Assembly (NCBI GenBank): GCA_934149155.1
Contig: CAKPDZ010000007.1
Coordinates: 1 to 32,692, forward strand
Length of the DNA stretch: 32,692 bases
Source: an uncultured Clostridia bacterium
GTDB lineage: Bacteria > Bacillota > Clostridia > TANB77 > CAG-508
Direction: 5' to 3'
In this document: positions 7,001-14,640 of the stretch, in pieces
Numbering within the stretch: position 1 is the stretch's first letter
Layout of the letters: every line of letters begins with the position of its first letter
Notes under the pieces: generated by a model
Seen by the model: only the letters and a program-made list of their open reading frames with translations
Database searches by the model: none
Told to the model about the DNA's origin: nothing
Program-made: the position numbers and the translations under genes

Positions 7001-9374
7001 ATTAACAATTGCTAAAGATATGCCAGTTGATGCAGACCATTTAACAGATGATGTATATGTTATAAAAGAAACAAAAGCACCAGATGAATATTGTGAATTT
7101 GATGGAACAATAACAATAACAGTTTCTAAAAAAATAAAAGATGATGGTTCAGGATATGAAAAGAGTATGAAATATACTGTAGTAGATTCAAAAGGAAATG
7201 ATATAACTGGAAATAAAGATGCAAATGTATATTTAAATGATGACGGAAATATATATGTTGAAGTTAAAAACTATAAAAATCCTGACATACATAAAGGAGT
7301 AAAAGACGTTACAAACCAAGATTCTGGATATAATGCAGATGAAGTACATACTTGGGTAATAGAATCAGATATTCCAAAAAATATTGATGAATACAAATTC
7401 TATGATATAGTTGATGATATTGATTATAGATTAAAATTTGAAGGAATAGAAAATGTTTCAGTTAAAGCTGGAAATTCTAAATTAACAGAAGGAACAGACT
7501 ATAAAATAACTTATACAGAAAATGAATCAGGAGTTAAAAATAAAACAAATTCAGGAACAATGACATTAACATTTATAGATACAGATAATTCTATGAATGT
7601 TTCTGATAAAATAAGAAATAATGCTGGAGAAAAAATTCAAGTAACATTTAAAACAACATTTGCTAAAGATGAGAATGGAAAATTATTAGCAGCAATGGGT
7701 GAACAAATAGAAAACCAAGCAAAACTTGAATATAAAAATTCAGCAAGTGATAATAAAGTTGTAAAAGAATCAGAAAAACCAGAAGTTCATACAGGTGGAG
7801 TAACATTATATAAATACTATGTTGCAAATGATCAAAAAGTTTCATTAGCAGGAGCTAAATTTGGAATATATGCAACAGAAGAAGATGCAAAAAATAATAA
7901 AAATGTAATTGCAACAGCAGAATCAGACGAAAAAGGTATTGTTAGATTCACAGGTCTACAATATGGTGGAGATGCGAAGTCTAATGAAAGTAATAAGACT
8001 CCAAATGGAACATATGAATATGATGCTGATAAAGCAAGTACAAAATATTGGGTAGCAGAAATTGAAGCACCAGCAGGATATAAAAAACATAGTGGTCCAA
8101 TTGAAGTTGTAATAAACAAAGATAGTTACAATGAAGAAAAGATTCCATATCAAGTAGAAAATGCTAAATTAAACTTCGACTTAGCTTTAAGAAAATTTAT
8201 AACAGAAGTACAAGGAAAAGAAGTAACATCAAGAGTGCCACAACCAAATATTGAAAACGGAAAGATTACATATGAACATAGTAAAGATCCATTAACAGTA
8301 CATGTAGATGACACAATAATATACACATTAAGAATATTTAATGAAGGTAATATTGATGGATATGCAAGTGAAATAGAAGACGATATTCCAGATTATTTAG
8401 AATATTTACCAGATGAAGAAACAAATGTTAATTATATGTGGAAAATGTATGATAAAGATGGAAAAGAAACAACAAATCCAGAAGAAGCAGTAAAAATTAA
8501 AACTACATATTTAGCAAAAAATAATGGAACAGATAAACTAATAAAAGCATTTAATGGAACAGACTTAAATTACAAAGATGTAAAAATAGCATTTAAAGTA
8601 AAAGATCCAAACTCAAATACTACAATAATTACAAACCATGCTCAAATATCAGATGATAGTGACGAGAATGGAGATCCAATAAAAGATATTGATTCAGTAC
8701 CAGGAGAATGGAATGAAGGCGAAGACGATCAAGATGTAGAAAATGTTAAAGTTGAATATTTTGATTTAGCATTGTTAAAATTCGTATCAAAAGTAATAGT
8801 TATTGAAGATGGAAAAGAAAAAGTATCTAATACAGGATATAATGGGCATGAAGATCCAGAACCAGTAGTTAAAGTAGAATTACATAAAAAGAAATTAAAT
8901 CAAGTTGTAGTAAAATTTGGTTATGGAATAACAATTACTAACGAAGGTGATATTCCAGGATATGCAACAGAAATTAAAGACTATATACCAGAAGGATTAA
9001 AATTTGAAGCTTCAGATAATCCATTATGGACTGAAAAAGGAGATAATGTAATAGCAACAAGTCAATTAGAAAATACACTATTACAGCCAGGAGAAAGTGC
9101 AACAGTAGAAGTTATACTTACTTGGATTAATGGACCAGATAACTTAGCATTAAAAACTAATACAGCAGAAATTTCTCAAGATAAAAATGAATATGGTGTA
9201 CCAGATAGGGATTCAACACCAGATAATAGAAAAGAAGGAGAAGATGATATAGATATAGCAAAAGTTATATTGGCAATAACAACAGGTATAGTAAAAACAT
9301 ACTTTACATTAGCAACAGGATTATTAGCAATAGTTTTAGTAGGAGTTGTTCTTATTAAGAAATTTATAATATAA
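4095..9374 (+). CDS. Very large surface adhesin: thioester domain, repeated FDLALRK domains, D2/Cna-B (SpaA) folds
   Basis: A 1759-residue exported protein. Residues 6-27 form a signal/TM segment. A thioester-type (TQXA-like) domain follows: C90 in YCIKANYG and Q218 in AVQRAAIWYYTN are the candidate internal thioester pair. Blocks starting F/YDLxLxK recur at about 456, 697, 933, 1361 and 1556. Four of them end in similar acidic stretches (for example DSTPDNRKEGEDDIDIAKV), like DUF11 repeats. Residues 933-1020 and 1236-1355 look like Cna-B/SpaA prealbumin folds (EIEAPAGYKKH). Residues about 1060-1230 resemble the fimbrial isopeptide D2 domain. The C-terminus is a TM helix ending in KKFII with no LPXTG, so it is probably membrane-anchored rather than sortase-linked. 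The Thr/Asn/Asp-rich, tyrosine-poor composition is usual for such stalks. The ligand is unknown. Confidence 0.85.
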   Translation: MKNKKVCLVVIVIAIIAFLLSYIISYANTGETIYVNLTKLDTNGVGYGIGNPTTPNETGKPATNAYIWNITTYDSASATSASREQRNLYCIKANYGESWNNNKDTIVAYNLSYDLQADRQNLLNKIVGNSNDADSVVKKLLTEEGHYRELLWILDNSYIEGQTDKKEFLNKIGFKYDEEENVYYYEAIDGYNYNNLVTGAAEYNEANLIKDSDIKAVQRAAIWYYTNYMEDTTNDAVFNQKTKTDWLNITSNGTTYQELSDYNKTSITDIGALRNEQAMVLYNYLIDAAANNANQYTAENNYTINKGTTINTTGLTQNSNGKYRLSTTRVGSNYVVGPIKIDGDKTTATVAIEVTNQSNNKITGYKFTDSKGTELNKQNIQDLIGNGEFYISVPRDGIEKINVKINVTQETTKKTLWLNGTEDTDSIKLNAEQPIVEVTRKQETVPTEFEAKPEEFDLALRKYITQVNGTNVANTRIPNIDLSTLKTGTTATYKHRKDPVTVKDKDEVTYNISIYNEGNKAGYATKVVDQLPTGLINSPNNSTTVVSKDKSGNEKNTYKLAYNTVTNQITLTIVNTTENPAKTLDAYTEGKLDYETIEIKCKVAQEPDTKNQIVLTNVAWIDEEYNSDDQVTITNQKGADRDSEPDTSPTVNKDNMSNYKGNSKNKDDLTDSTYHYEGQQDDDDFEKLVIMPEEKIFDLALFKHIAAISKDQTIENGEYVTDNKNKDGTYLRAPVVTNIDKETGKITYKQDDKEALIVEPGDYVLYTIRVYNEGEVNGYASKIKDTLPIGLEFVVGNEEYNGKWNLDGIDADGRQVVSTTWFAKGQGAELNAVEGDANYKANLLYALKKDGAISTTNPENPDYLDAQVLCRVTENATSDRVLVNYAQIADDSDENGNPIDDIDSTPDNFVNPDRDFEDDEDFERIKVRAPGKYDLVLIKEDKDGEQLNSTAKFEVTTNGQTEEKEITGRLTIAKDMPVDADHLTDDVYVIKETKAPDEYCEFDGTITITVSKKIKDDGSGYEKSMKYTVVDSKGNDITGNKDANVYLNDDGNIYVEVKNYKNPDIHKGVKDVTNQDSGYNADEVHTWVIESDIPKNIDEYKFYDIVDDIDYRLKFEGIENVSVKAGNSKLTEGTDYKITYTENESGVKNKTNSGTMTLTFIDTDNSMNVSDKIRNNAGEKIQVTFKTTFAKDENGKLLAAMGEQIENQAKLEYKNSASDNKVVKESEKPEVHTGGVTLYKYYVANDQKVSLAGAKFGIYATEEDAKNNKNVIATAESDEKGIVRFTGLQYGGDAKSNESNKTPNGTYEYDADKASTKYWVAEIEAPAGYKKHSGPIEVVINKDSYNEEKIPYQVENAKLNFDLALRKFITEVQGKEVTSRVPQPNIENGKITYEHSKDPLTVHVDDTIIYTLRIFNEGNIDGYASEIEDDIPDYLEYLPDEETNVNYMWKMYDKDGKETTNPEEAVKIKTTYLAKNNGTDKLIKAFNGTDLNYKDVKIAFKVKDPNSNTTIITNHAQISDDSDENGDPIKDIDSVPGEWNEGEDDQDVENVKVEYFDLALLKFVSKVIVIEDGKEKVSNTGYNGHEDPEPVVKVELHKKKLNQVVVKFGYGITITNEGDIPGYATEIKDYIPEGLKFEASDNPLWTEKGDNVIATSQLENTLLQPGESATVEVILTWINGPDNLALKTNTAEISQDKNEYGVPDRDSTPDNRKEGEDDIDIAKVILAITTGIVKTYFTLATGLLAIVLVGVVLIKKFII

Positions 9375-9376
9375 TT

Positions 9377-9412
9377 AAAAAGAATCGGCATTTGAAATGT
9401 CGATTCTTTTTT
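9377..9412 (+). terminator. Terminator of the adhesin gene
   Basis: AAAAAGAATCGGCA pairs with TGTCGATTCTTTTT (14 bp, one G.U) around a 7-nt loop and ends in a T-run. Confidence 0.9.
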
Positions 9413-9423
9413 GAAATTAAATA

Positions 9424-9452
9424 TTTACAACTAAAAATGCTTATGATATAAT
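9424..9452 (+). promoter_or_regulatory. Promoter of the Ig-like/GGDEF/CNNM operon
   Basis: TTTACA (9424-9429), a 17-nt spacer, then TATAAT (9447-9452). It is the only clear promoter before three tightly spaced genes. Confidence 0.8.
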
Positions 9453-9480
9453 CAAACAAGAATAGTTATGAGGTGATTTT

Positions 9481-10404
9481 GTGAATCAAATATTAATTAC
9501 GGGAGAAGAAAAAGTAAAAGTAAAAAAAGAAAAAAAGGTACTACCAGTAAATGCAATTGTATTATTTTTTGCAATATGTATAATTATATTAGGAATATGC
9601 ATGATAAGTTGTAGTGTATATGCCAAAGACAAGATTAATGAAACAGTAGAAGCGAATGCTAAACCACAGGTAGAAATAAATAGAAATGATGATGATAATA
9701 CTGTAGAAATCAATGTAAAACATATAAGAGGAATCTCTAAAATTTCATATAAATGGAATGATGAACAAGAAACAGTAATAGATGGAAAAAATCAAAAAGA
9801 GATATCAGAAACAATTGATTTAATAGGTGGAGAAAATACATTAACAGTTGTTATAACAGAAGAAAATGGACAATCAGTTACATATGAAAAGCAATATAAA
9901 GTAGGAAATATTCCACAGATTACATTAGAGGCAGTATCAAATGGAATAAAATTAACATCAACTAGTGAAAACAAAATAGATTATATAGTATATAGTTGGG
10001 ATGATGGAGAAGAACAAAAAGTAGAAGTTGGAGATACATCATATGAAGGCGTAATAAATGCACCAAAGGGAAAACATACTTTAAATATTAAAGTTGTGGA
10101 TGAAAATAAGATGGAAGCAAAGAAGGAGCAAGAGGTTGTAGGAGATACAGAGCCAACATTAACAGTAAAACCAGATTATGTAAATGGAAAAGTAGCATTT
10201 GTAATAGATGCAGAAGATGATGAGTTGATTAAAACAGTGGAAATAACACATAATGGAGGAACAAAAGAAATAATAGATGTAAATGCAACAACATATCATA
10301 ATGATTTAGTAATGACTACAGGAGAAACAAATACACTAATAGTAACAGTAACAAATAATAACAATTTACAAAAAACATCAAGAGTAAAATTTGATAATAA
10401 ATAG
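9481..10404 (+). CDS. Membrane-anchored protein with three Ig-like repeats
   Basis: A 307-residue protein starting with GTG, preceded by GAGGTGATTTT. A short Lys-rich cytoplasmic tail (about 10-20) is followed by one TM helix (about 23-47, AIVLFFAICIIILGICMISC), so most of the protein is outside the cell. The exterior holds three related beta-rich units of about 80 residues, beginning near PQVEINR, PQITLEA and PTLTVKP. Each contains a strand pattern like ISKISYKWNDE / IDYIVYSWDDGE / IKTVEITHNGG and a 'NTLTVVITE / HTLNIKVVDE / NTLIVTVTN' strand, as in bacterial Ig-like domains. It is the first gene of an operon with a GGDEF protein (9-nt gap) and a CNNM protein, which suggests an envelope-sensing or surface role, but no function can be assigned. 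Confidence 0.75.
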   Translation: MNQILITGEEKVKVKKEKKVLPVNAIVLFFAICIIILGICMISCSVYAKDKINETVEANAKPQVEINRNDDDNTVEINVKHIRGISKISYKWNDEQETVIDGKNQKEISETIDLIGGENTLTVVITEENGQSVTYEKQYKVGNIPQITLEAVSNGIKLTSTSENKIDYIVYSWDDGEEQKVEVGDTSYEGVINAPKGKHTLNIKVVDENKMEAKKEQEVVGDTEPTLTVKPDYVNGKVAFVIDAEDDELIKTVEITHNGGTKEIIDVNATTYHNDLVMTTGETNTLIVTVTNNNNLQKTSRVKFDNK

Positions 10405-10413
10405 GAGAAAAAT

Positions 10414-11343
10414 ATGGTACAAGAAATATATATAATAGATGATGATGAATCTTCATTACCGATATTTAAAGAACTGTTTAAAAAAGAGCAAGAATTTAAA
10501 TTTATAGGTGTGAAAACAGAACAAATAGATATTGCATTAAAAAATATACCATTTTTAATAATAATAAATGAAGATGCAATAGATAGAGATATCATAGAAA
10601 TATGTAAAAAAATCAGAACAGATGAAGATAACCAAATAACACCAATAATTGTAGTATCATCAAATACAGACAGACAACATAAAGTGAATGTTTTAAGCCA
10701 ATCTGTAGAATACTATATAAAGAAACCAGTAGATACAGATTACTTGTATTACACAGTTAAAAACTTAAATAGATTATTAAATATTAATAGAAAAATAAGT
10801 CCATTAACAGGATTGCCTGGAAATGTACAAATACATGCAGAATTAAAGAAAAGAATTTCAAAAGGAATAGGATTTGCTGTATTATATTTAGATTTGGACA
10901 ATTTTAAAGCATACAATGATGTGTATGGTTTCTTAAAAGGAGATCAAATAATAGAATTTACAGCACAAACAATTGTAAAATGCGTACATGAGATGTTTCC
11001 AGAGGGAGCTTTTATAGGGCATATTGGAGGAGATGACTTTGTAGCAATAGTTCCTACAGAAAATGTAGATGAGATATGTCAATCTATAATTGCACATTTT
11101 GATAAAAATGTAACAAAATTTTTTACAGAAGAAGATTTAGAAAAAGGATATATAGAAGTTGCAAATAGAAAGGGAATAATAGAACAATTTGCACTTACTT
11201 CAATTTCTATAGGAGTAGTAATTGTGGAGAAAAATAGATTTAGCAATATATTAGAAATTGGTGATGTAGGGGCTCAAGTAAAACATGTAGCAAAATCAAT
11301 TATGGGAAGTAGTTATGCAATAGATAGAAGACAAATCCATTAG
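10414..11343 (+). CDS. Receiver-like domain plus GGDEF diguanylate cyclase
   Basis: A 309-residue protein. Residues 1-120 have a CheY-like receiver fold (IYIIDDDESS with acidic D9-D11, and YYIKKPVD with the conserved Lys). The position that should be the phospho-accepting Asp reads Asn (N52 in LIIINEDAI, aligned with LIILDINLP), so normal phosphorylation is unlikely. Residues about 128-300 form a GGDEF domain: LTGLPGN, DLDNFKAYND and GGDDF (205-209, an active-type variant), then SISIGV. No RxxD inhibitory site is seen five residues before GGDDF. The expected reaction is two GTP to cyclic di-GMP. The binding site AGGAGA overlaps the stop of the preceding gene, implying translational coupling. 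Activity is inferred, not shown. Confidence 0.88.
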   Translation: MVQEIYIIDDDESSLPIFKELFKKEQEFKFIGVKTEQIDIALKNIPFLIIINEDAIDRDIIEICKKIRTDEDNQITPIIVVSSNTDRQHKVNVLSQSVEYYIKKPVDTDYLYYTVKNLNRLLNINRKISPLTGLPGNVQIHAELKKRISKGIGFAVLYLDLDNFKAYNDVYGFLKGDQIIEFTAQTIVKCVHEMFPEGAFIGHIGGDDFVAIVPTENVDEICQSIIAHFDKNVTKFFTEEDLEKGYIEVANRKGIIEQFALTSISIGVVIVEKNRFSNILEIGDVGAQVKHVAKSIMGSSYAIDRRQIH

Positions 11344-11359
11344 GAGGAAGATTTTATAA

Positions 11360-12658
11360 ATGATTACACAAATAATAGTGTTAATAATATTAATAGCTTT
11401 AAATGCATTTTTTGCAGCCAGTGAAATTGCATATATAGCATTAAATGATGCTAAGATAGAAAAAAAAGCTAAAGAGGGAAATAAAAAGGCACAACAAATA
11501 CAAAAAATGTTAGAAACACCAAGCAAATTCTTGTCAACAATACAAATAGGTATAACATTGGCTGGATTTTTATCAAGTGCTTTTGCATCTGATGCATTTG
11601 CTTCTAAATTAGCACCAGTATTAAATAATGCAATTCCAATAGGAATTGGAGCTTGGCAAAATATATCAATAATAATAATAACTATAATTTTGTCATTTTT
11701 TACAATCATATTTGGAGAATTAGTTCCAAAAAGATTAGCAATGAAACATTATGAAAAAATAGCATTTGCAACAATTGGAGCCATTAAAACAATATCAGTT
11801 ATAACAGCACCATTTGTAAAATTACTATCAGTAACGACTAATGCAATATCAAAAATATTTGGTGTTGGAGAAAATGAAGAGGAAATAGTTACAGAAGAAG
11901 AAATAAAAATGATGGTTGATCAGGGAAAAGAAGATGGAACAATACAAGAAGATGAAAAAGAATATATAAATAATGTTTTTGAATTCAATGATATTGTAGC
12001 ATCTGAAATAATGACACATAGGACAGACATATTTGCAGTAGATATAAATACAAGTGCTGCTGAATTATTAGAAGAAATAATAAAAGATGATTGCAAACAT
12101 AGTAGAATTCCGGTTTATGATGAAACAATAGATGAAATAAAAGGGATTTTATATGTAAAAGATATAATAAAAAATATTACTAAAAAAACATTTAAGATTA
12201 AAAATATAATGAAAGAAGCCTATTTTGTATCTCAAAATAAATTAATAAACGGAATATTTAAAGAATTACAAAAAAGCAAAAGACAAATGGCAATTGTGGT
12301 AGACGAATATGGTGGAACTGCAGGACTTATAACTATGGAAGATATACTAGAAGAAATAGTTGGTGATATTTATGATGAATATGACGATATTGAAGAGGAA
12401 TATGAAAAAATAGATGATAAAACATATATAGTATCAGGAAAAATGCCAATATATGATGTAAATAAATTGTTAAATTCAAATATTCCAGAAGGAGATTATG
12501 ATACTTTATCAGGATATTTGCAAGAGGAGTTAGGTAGAATTCCTACAGAAGAGGAGCTTCCTATTATTGAAACTGAAGAACTTACTTTTAAAATTGAAGA
12601 GTATGAGGATAAAAGAATTTTAAAGGTTAAGGTTTGTAAGAACGAAAGTGAATCATAA
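11360..12658 (+). CDS. CNNM (DUF21)/CBS-pair membrane protein, CorC/HlyC family
   Basis: A 432-residue integral membrane protein of the family often misnamed 'hemolysin' (YhdP/TlyC-like), now regarded as CNNM-type Mg2+/Co2+ transport proteins. Domain order: DUF21/CNNM transmembrane domain (about 1-180, hydrophobic helices near 4-20, 60-85, 100-120 and 135-160, with FGELVPKR at 118-125), two CBS domains (about 215-270 and 282-335, including VVDEYGGTAGLITMED), and a C-terminal CorC_HlyC transporter-associated domain (about 345-428). The start has GGAGGAAG about 10 nt upstream. It is the last gene of the three-gene operon and is followed by a strong terminator. The Mg2+ role is known for relatives; substrates here are inferred. 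Confidence 0.92.
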   Translation: MITQIIVLIILIALNAFFAASEIAYIALNDAKIEKKAKEGNKKAQQIQKMLETPSKFLSTIQIGITLAGFLSSAFASDAFASKLAPVLNNAIPIGIGAWQNISIIIITIILSFFTIIFGELVPKRLAMKHYEKIAFATIGAIKTISVITAPFVKLLSVTTNAISKIFGVGENEEEIVTEEEIKMMVDQGKEDGTIQEDEKEYINNVFEFNDIVASEIMTHRTDIFAVDINTSAAELLEEIIKDDCKHSRIPVYDETIDEIKGILYVKDIIKNITKKTFKIKNIMKEAYFVSQNKLINGIFKELQKSKRQMAIVVDEYGGTAGLITMEDILEEIVGDIYDEYDDIEEEYEKIDDKTYIVSGKMPIYDVNKLLNSNIPEGDYDTLSGYLQEELGRIPTEEELPIIETEELTFKIEEYEDKRILKVKVCKNESES

Positions 12659-12663
12659 AAATT

Positions 12664-12708
12664 AAAAACTCTCATACAATTATAAAAAGATTGTATAGGG
12701 AGTTTTTT
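12664..12708 (+). terminator. Terminator hairpin that contains the cwlD ribosome binding site
   Basis: AAAAACTCTCATACAAT (12664-12680) pairs with ATTGTATAGGGAGTTTTT (12690-12707) with minor interruptions, then the T-run ends exactly before the cwlD ATG. The right arm carries the Shine-Dalgarno AGGGAG (12697-12702), so folding would both end the upstream operon and hide the cwlD start. Confidence 0.8.
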
Positions 12709-13417
12709 ATGATAGTTTTAAATAAAAAGAAAATAAGATTAACAATATTAATTGTATTTGTATTAGTATTTGGTGTGGCAATATTAAAAGATAATAATGA
12801 GAGCATACCAACAGTATCTTTGCCTGTATCAGGAAAAACAATAGTAATAGATGCAGGACACCGGTAAACCAGATGAAGGAGCACAAAGCAGTAGAGGAAC
12901 TACAGAAGCAGAAACGAATTTGAAAATAGCATTAAAATTACAAAATTTATTAGAGCAAAGTGGCTCTTCCGTAATACTTACGAGATCTGATGAAAATGCA
13001 ATATATGATTTAGATGCGAAAACATTAAAAGAAAAAAAGATATCAGATATTCATAATAGAGTAAAAATAGGAAATGAAAGTTCTGCAGATATATTTGTAT
13101 CAATTCATTTAAATAAAATACCACAACAACAATATGACGGATGGCAAACATTTTATAATGCAGAGAGTCAAGATGGGCAAAAGCTTGCTGTAGCAATACA
13201 AAATAACTTGAATAATGCTATTCAAAAAGAAAATAATAGAGTAGCTAAGAGCATAGAGAATATATATATAATCAAGCATGTGGAAATTCCAATTACAATT
13301 GTAGAATGTGGATTTTTGTCAAATCCAGAAGAGGAACAAAAATTATTGGAAGATGAATATCAAAATAGACTGGCTTGGGGTATATATAATGGCATAGTAG
13401 ATTATTTTTATCAATAA
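12709..13417 (+). CDS. cwlD: N-acetylmuramoyl-L-alanine amidase CwlD, needing a +1 shift at CGG
   Basis: An Amidase_3 (zinc amidase) of 235 residues once one base is skipped, close to B. subtilis CwlD (237). CwlD cleaves stem peptides from muramic acid on the path to muramic-delta-lactam in spore cortex. Frame 0 runs from ATG 12709 through a TM signal segment (about 9-27) to IVIDAGH and then CGG TAA. Skipping C12861/12862 gives DAGH-GKPDEGA and restores the family: zinc ligands H51, E in GTTEAETN and H in SIHLNK, and catalytic E in VECGFLSN. Everything downstream is intact, so the gene does not look decayed. The Shine-Dalgarno GGGAG lies in the preceding terminator arm. Either recoding, a recent mutation or a sequence error explains the break. 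Confidence 0.85.
12859..12867 (+). other. +1 shift site in cwlD (CAC CGG TAA)
   Basis: Frame 0 reads CAC-CGG-TAA. Skipping the C of CGG reads CAC-GGT-AAA, i.e. His-Gly-Lys, the invariant DAGHG motif. A stop immediately follows the CGG in frame 0. Confidence 0.7.
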
Positions 13418-13427
13418 CTTTTTATAA

Positions 13428-13623
13428 TAAAGACTTAAAATATAATTATAAACTTTTCATTACATTCCTCGGCTTAATACGAAATTTAAGAACTTCTAAC
13501 TTGTTTTATGGGTCCTTTCCACTATCGTGAACTCTTACCATAAAACTACATAAGAATTTCTAAAATTTCTCCTTGCACATTCGGAATTTCATTCAAAGTT
13601 TATAATTATATTTTAAGTCTTTA
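13428..13623. repeat. Structured ~190-nt interspersed element, copy 1
   Basis: A 196-nt element between cwlD and minD. Its ends are a perfect 29-bp inverted repeat (13428-13456 with 13595-13623). Inside are a 5-bp helix ATTCC/GGAAT beyond a symmetric 7-nt internal loop, a hairpin stem GTTTTATGG / CCATAAAAC, and an imperfect AGAACTTCT helix. The interior is highly similar to copy 2 at 17277-17465 (for example CACTATCGTGAACTCTT is identical in both). The outer arms differ between copies but remain complementary within each. It is probably transcribed on the + strand as the cwlD 3' UTR; orientation of function is unknown. No coding potential is seen. Confidence 0.8.
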
Positions 13624-13669
13624 ACTATAACAATTTAAAATAAAATAGTATTCTATAACATAATATTAC

Positions 13670-13705
13670 AAAATCACTGTAAGCTTACGGGTATGGTGAT
13701 TTTTT
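13670..13705 (+). terminator. Hairpin with T-run before the minD promoter
   Basis: AAAATCAC (13670-13677) pairs with GTGATTTT (13696-13703), with an inner palindrome TAAGCTTA, and is followed by T residues. With the repeat copy and the minD promoter this accounts for the 407-nt stretch without a gene (13418-13824); 13624-13669 is featureless A/T-rich sequence. Confidence 0.55.
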
Positions 13706-13738
13706 GTGTAAAAAATGTGTGAAATTTGTGGAAAGAGA

Positions 13739-13767
13739 TTGACTTTTTAGCCGTTTCATTGTATGAT
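13739..13767 (+). promoter_or_regulatory. Promoter of the minD-minE-rodA-dusB operon
   Basis: TTGACT (13739-13744), a 17-nt spacer, TATGAT (13762-13767), with about 57 nt to the minD start. Confidence 0.75.
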
Positions 13768-13824
13768 ATTAGTTGTAAAAACTAGGATTAAAAATTCGTA
13801 AGAGATATCCTAAGGAGGAAGAAT

Positions 13825-14616
13825 ATGGGAGAAGTTATAGTTATCACATCAGGAAAAGGTGGAGTTGGAAAAACAACAACAACAGCAAATTTAGGATCAA
13901 GTTTAGCATTAGAAGGAAAAAAAGTTGCATTAATAGACACAGATATTGGATTAAGAAATTTAGATGTAGTAATGGGACTAGAAAACAGAATAGTATATGA
14001 TATAGTTGATGTTGTTGAAGAAAAATGTAAATTGAGACAAGCTTTAATAAAAGATAAAAGGTTTAAAGAATTATATTTATTACCAGCTGCGCAAACAAGA
14101 GACAAAAGTGCAGTAAATGAAGAACAAATGAAAGAATTAACAACAAAATTAAAAGAAGAATTTGACTATATACTTGTAGACTGTCCTGCAGGAATTGAAC
14201 AAGGATTTAAAAATGCAATAGCAGGAGCAGACAGAGCCATAGTTGTAACAACAGCAGAAATATCTGCAATAAGAGATGCTGACAGAATAATAGGACTATT
14301 AGAGGCATCAGAAATAAAAAATCCAGAATTAGTAATAAACAGAATAAGACCTAATATGGTAAGAAAAGGCGAAATGATGGATGTAAATGACATAGTTGAT
14401 TTATTATCTATAGACTTAATAGGTGTTGTTCCAGATGACGAATATATAATAACACAAACAAATAAAGGTGAGCCTGTAATCCAAAACAGAAAAGCACCAT
14501 CAGGAAAGGCTTATTTAGAAATTGCTAAAAGAGTACTAGGAGAAAATATAGAGGTAACAATTCCAGGAAGAGAAAAGGGATTTTTTGCAAAGTTAAAAAG
14601 ACTATTCAAAAAATAA
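13825..14616 (+). CDS. minD: Septum-site determining ATPase MinD
   Basis: A 263-residue ParA/MinD ATPase. The deviant Walker A KGGVGKT is at residues 11-17 (signature K11, P-loop K16), DTDIGLRNLDVVMGLENR carries the switch region, and DCPAGIEQGF the Walker B. The C-terminal amphipathic helix (REKGFFAKLKRLFKK) is the membrane-targeting sequence. MinD binds membrane in the ATP form and, with MinC, blocks division near the poles. The start is supported by AAGGAGG 7 nt upstream. It is followed at 24 nt by minE, then rodA, a common clostridial order. minC, usually just upstream, is not in this window; cwlD and a repeat element lie there instead. Confidence 0.97.
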   Translation: MGEVIVITSGKGGVGKTTTTANLGSSLALEGKKVALIDTDIGLRNLDVVMGLENRIVYDIVDVVEEKCKLRQALIKDKRFKELYLLPAAQTRDKSAVNEEQMKELTTKLKEEFDYILVDCPAGIEQGFKNAIAGADRAIVVTTAEISAIRDADRIIGLLEASEIKNPELVINRIRPNMVRKGEMMDVNDIVDLLSIDLIGVVPDDEYIITQTNKGEPVIQNRKAPSGKAYLEIAKRVLGENIEVTIPGREKGFFAKLKRLFKK

Positions 14617-14640
14617 ACAAAAGTTGGAGGGTAATAAATA

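Noticed and set aside
9245..9374. LPXTG sorting signal in the adhesin
   Set aside because: The C-terminal region has a TM helix and basic residues but no LPXTG-like pentapeptide before it.
12709..13417. Treating cwlD, rodA and the TasA-like gene as simple pseudogenes
   Set aside because: The downstream frames are undamaged and the breaks share one exact codon geometry, so plain decay does not explain them; a sequence error remains possible and is stated as such.
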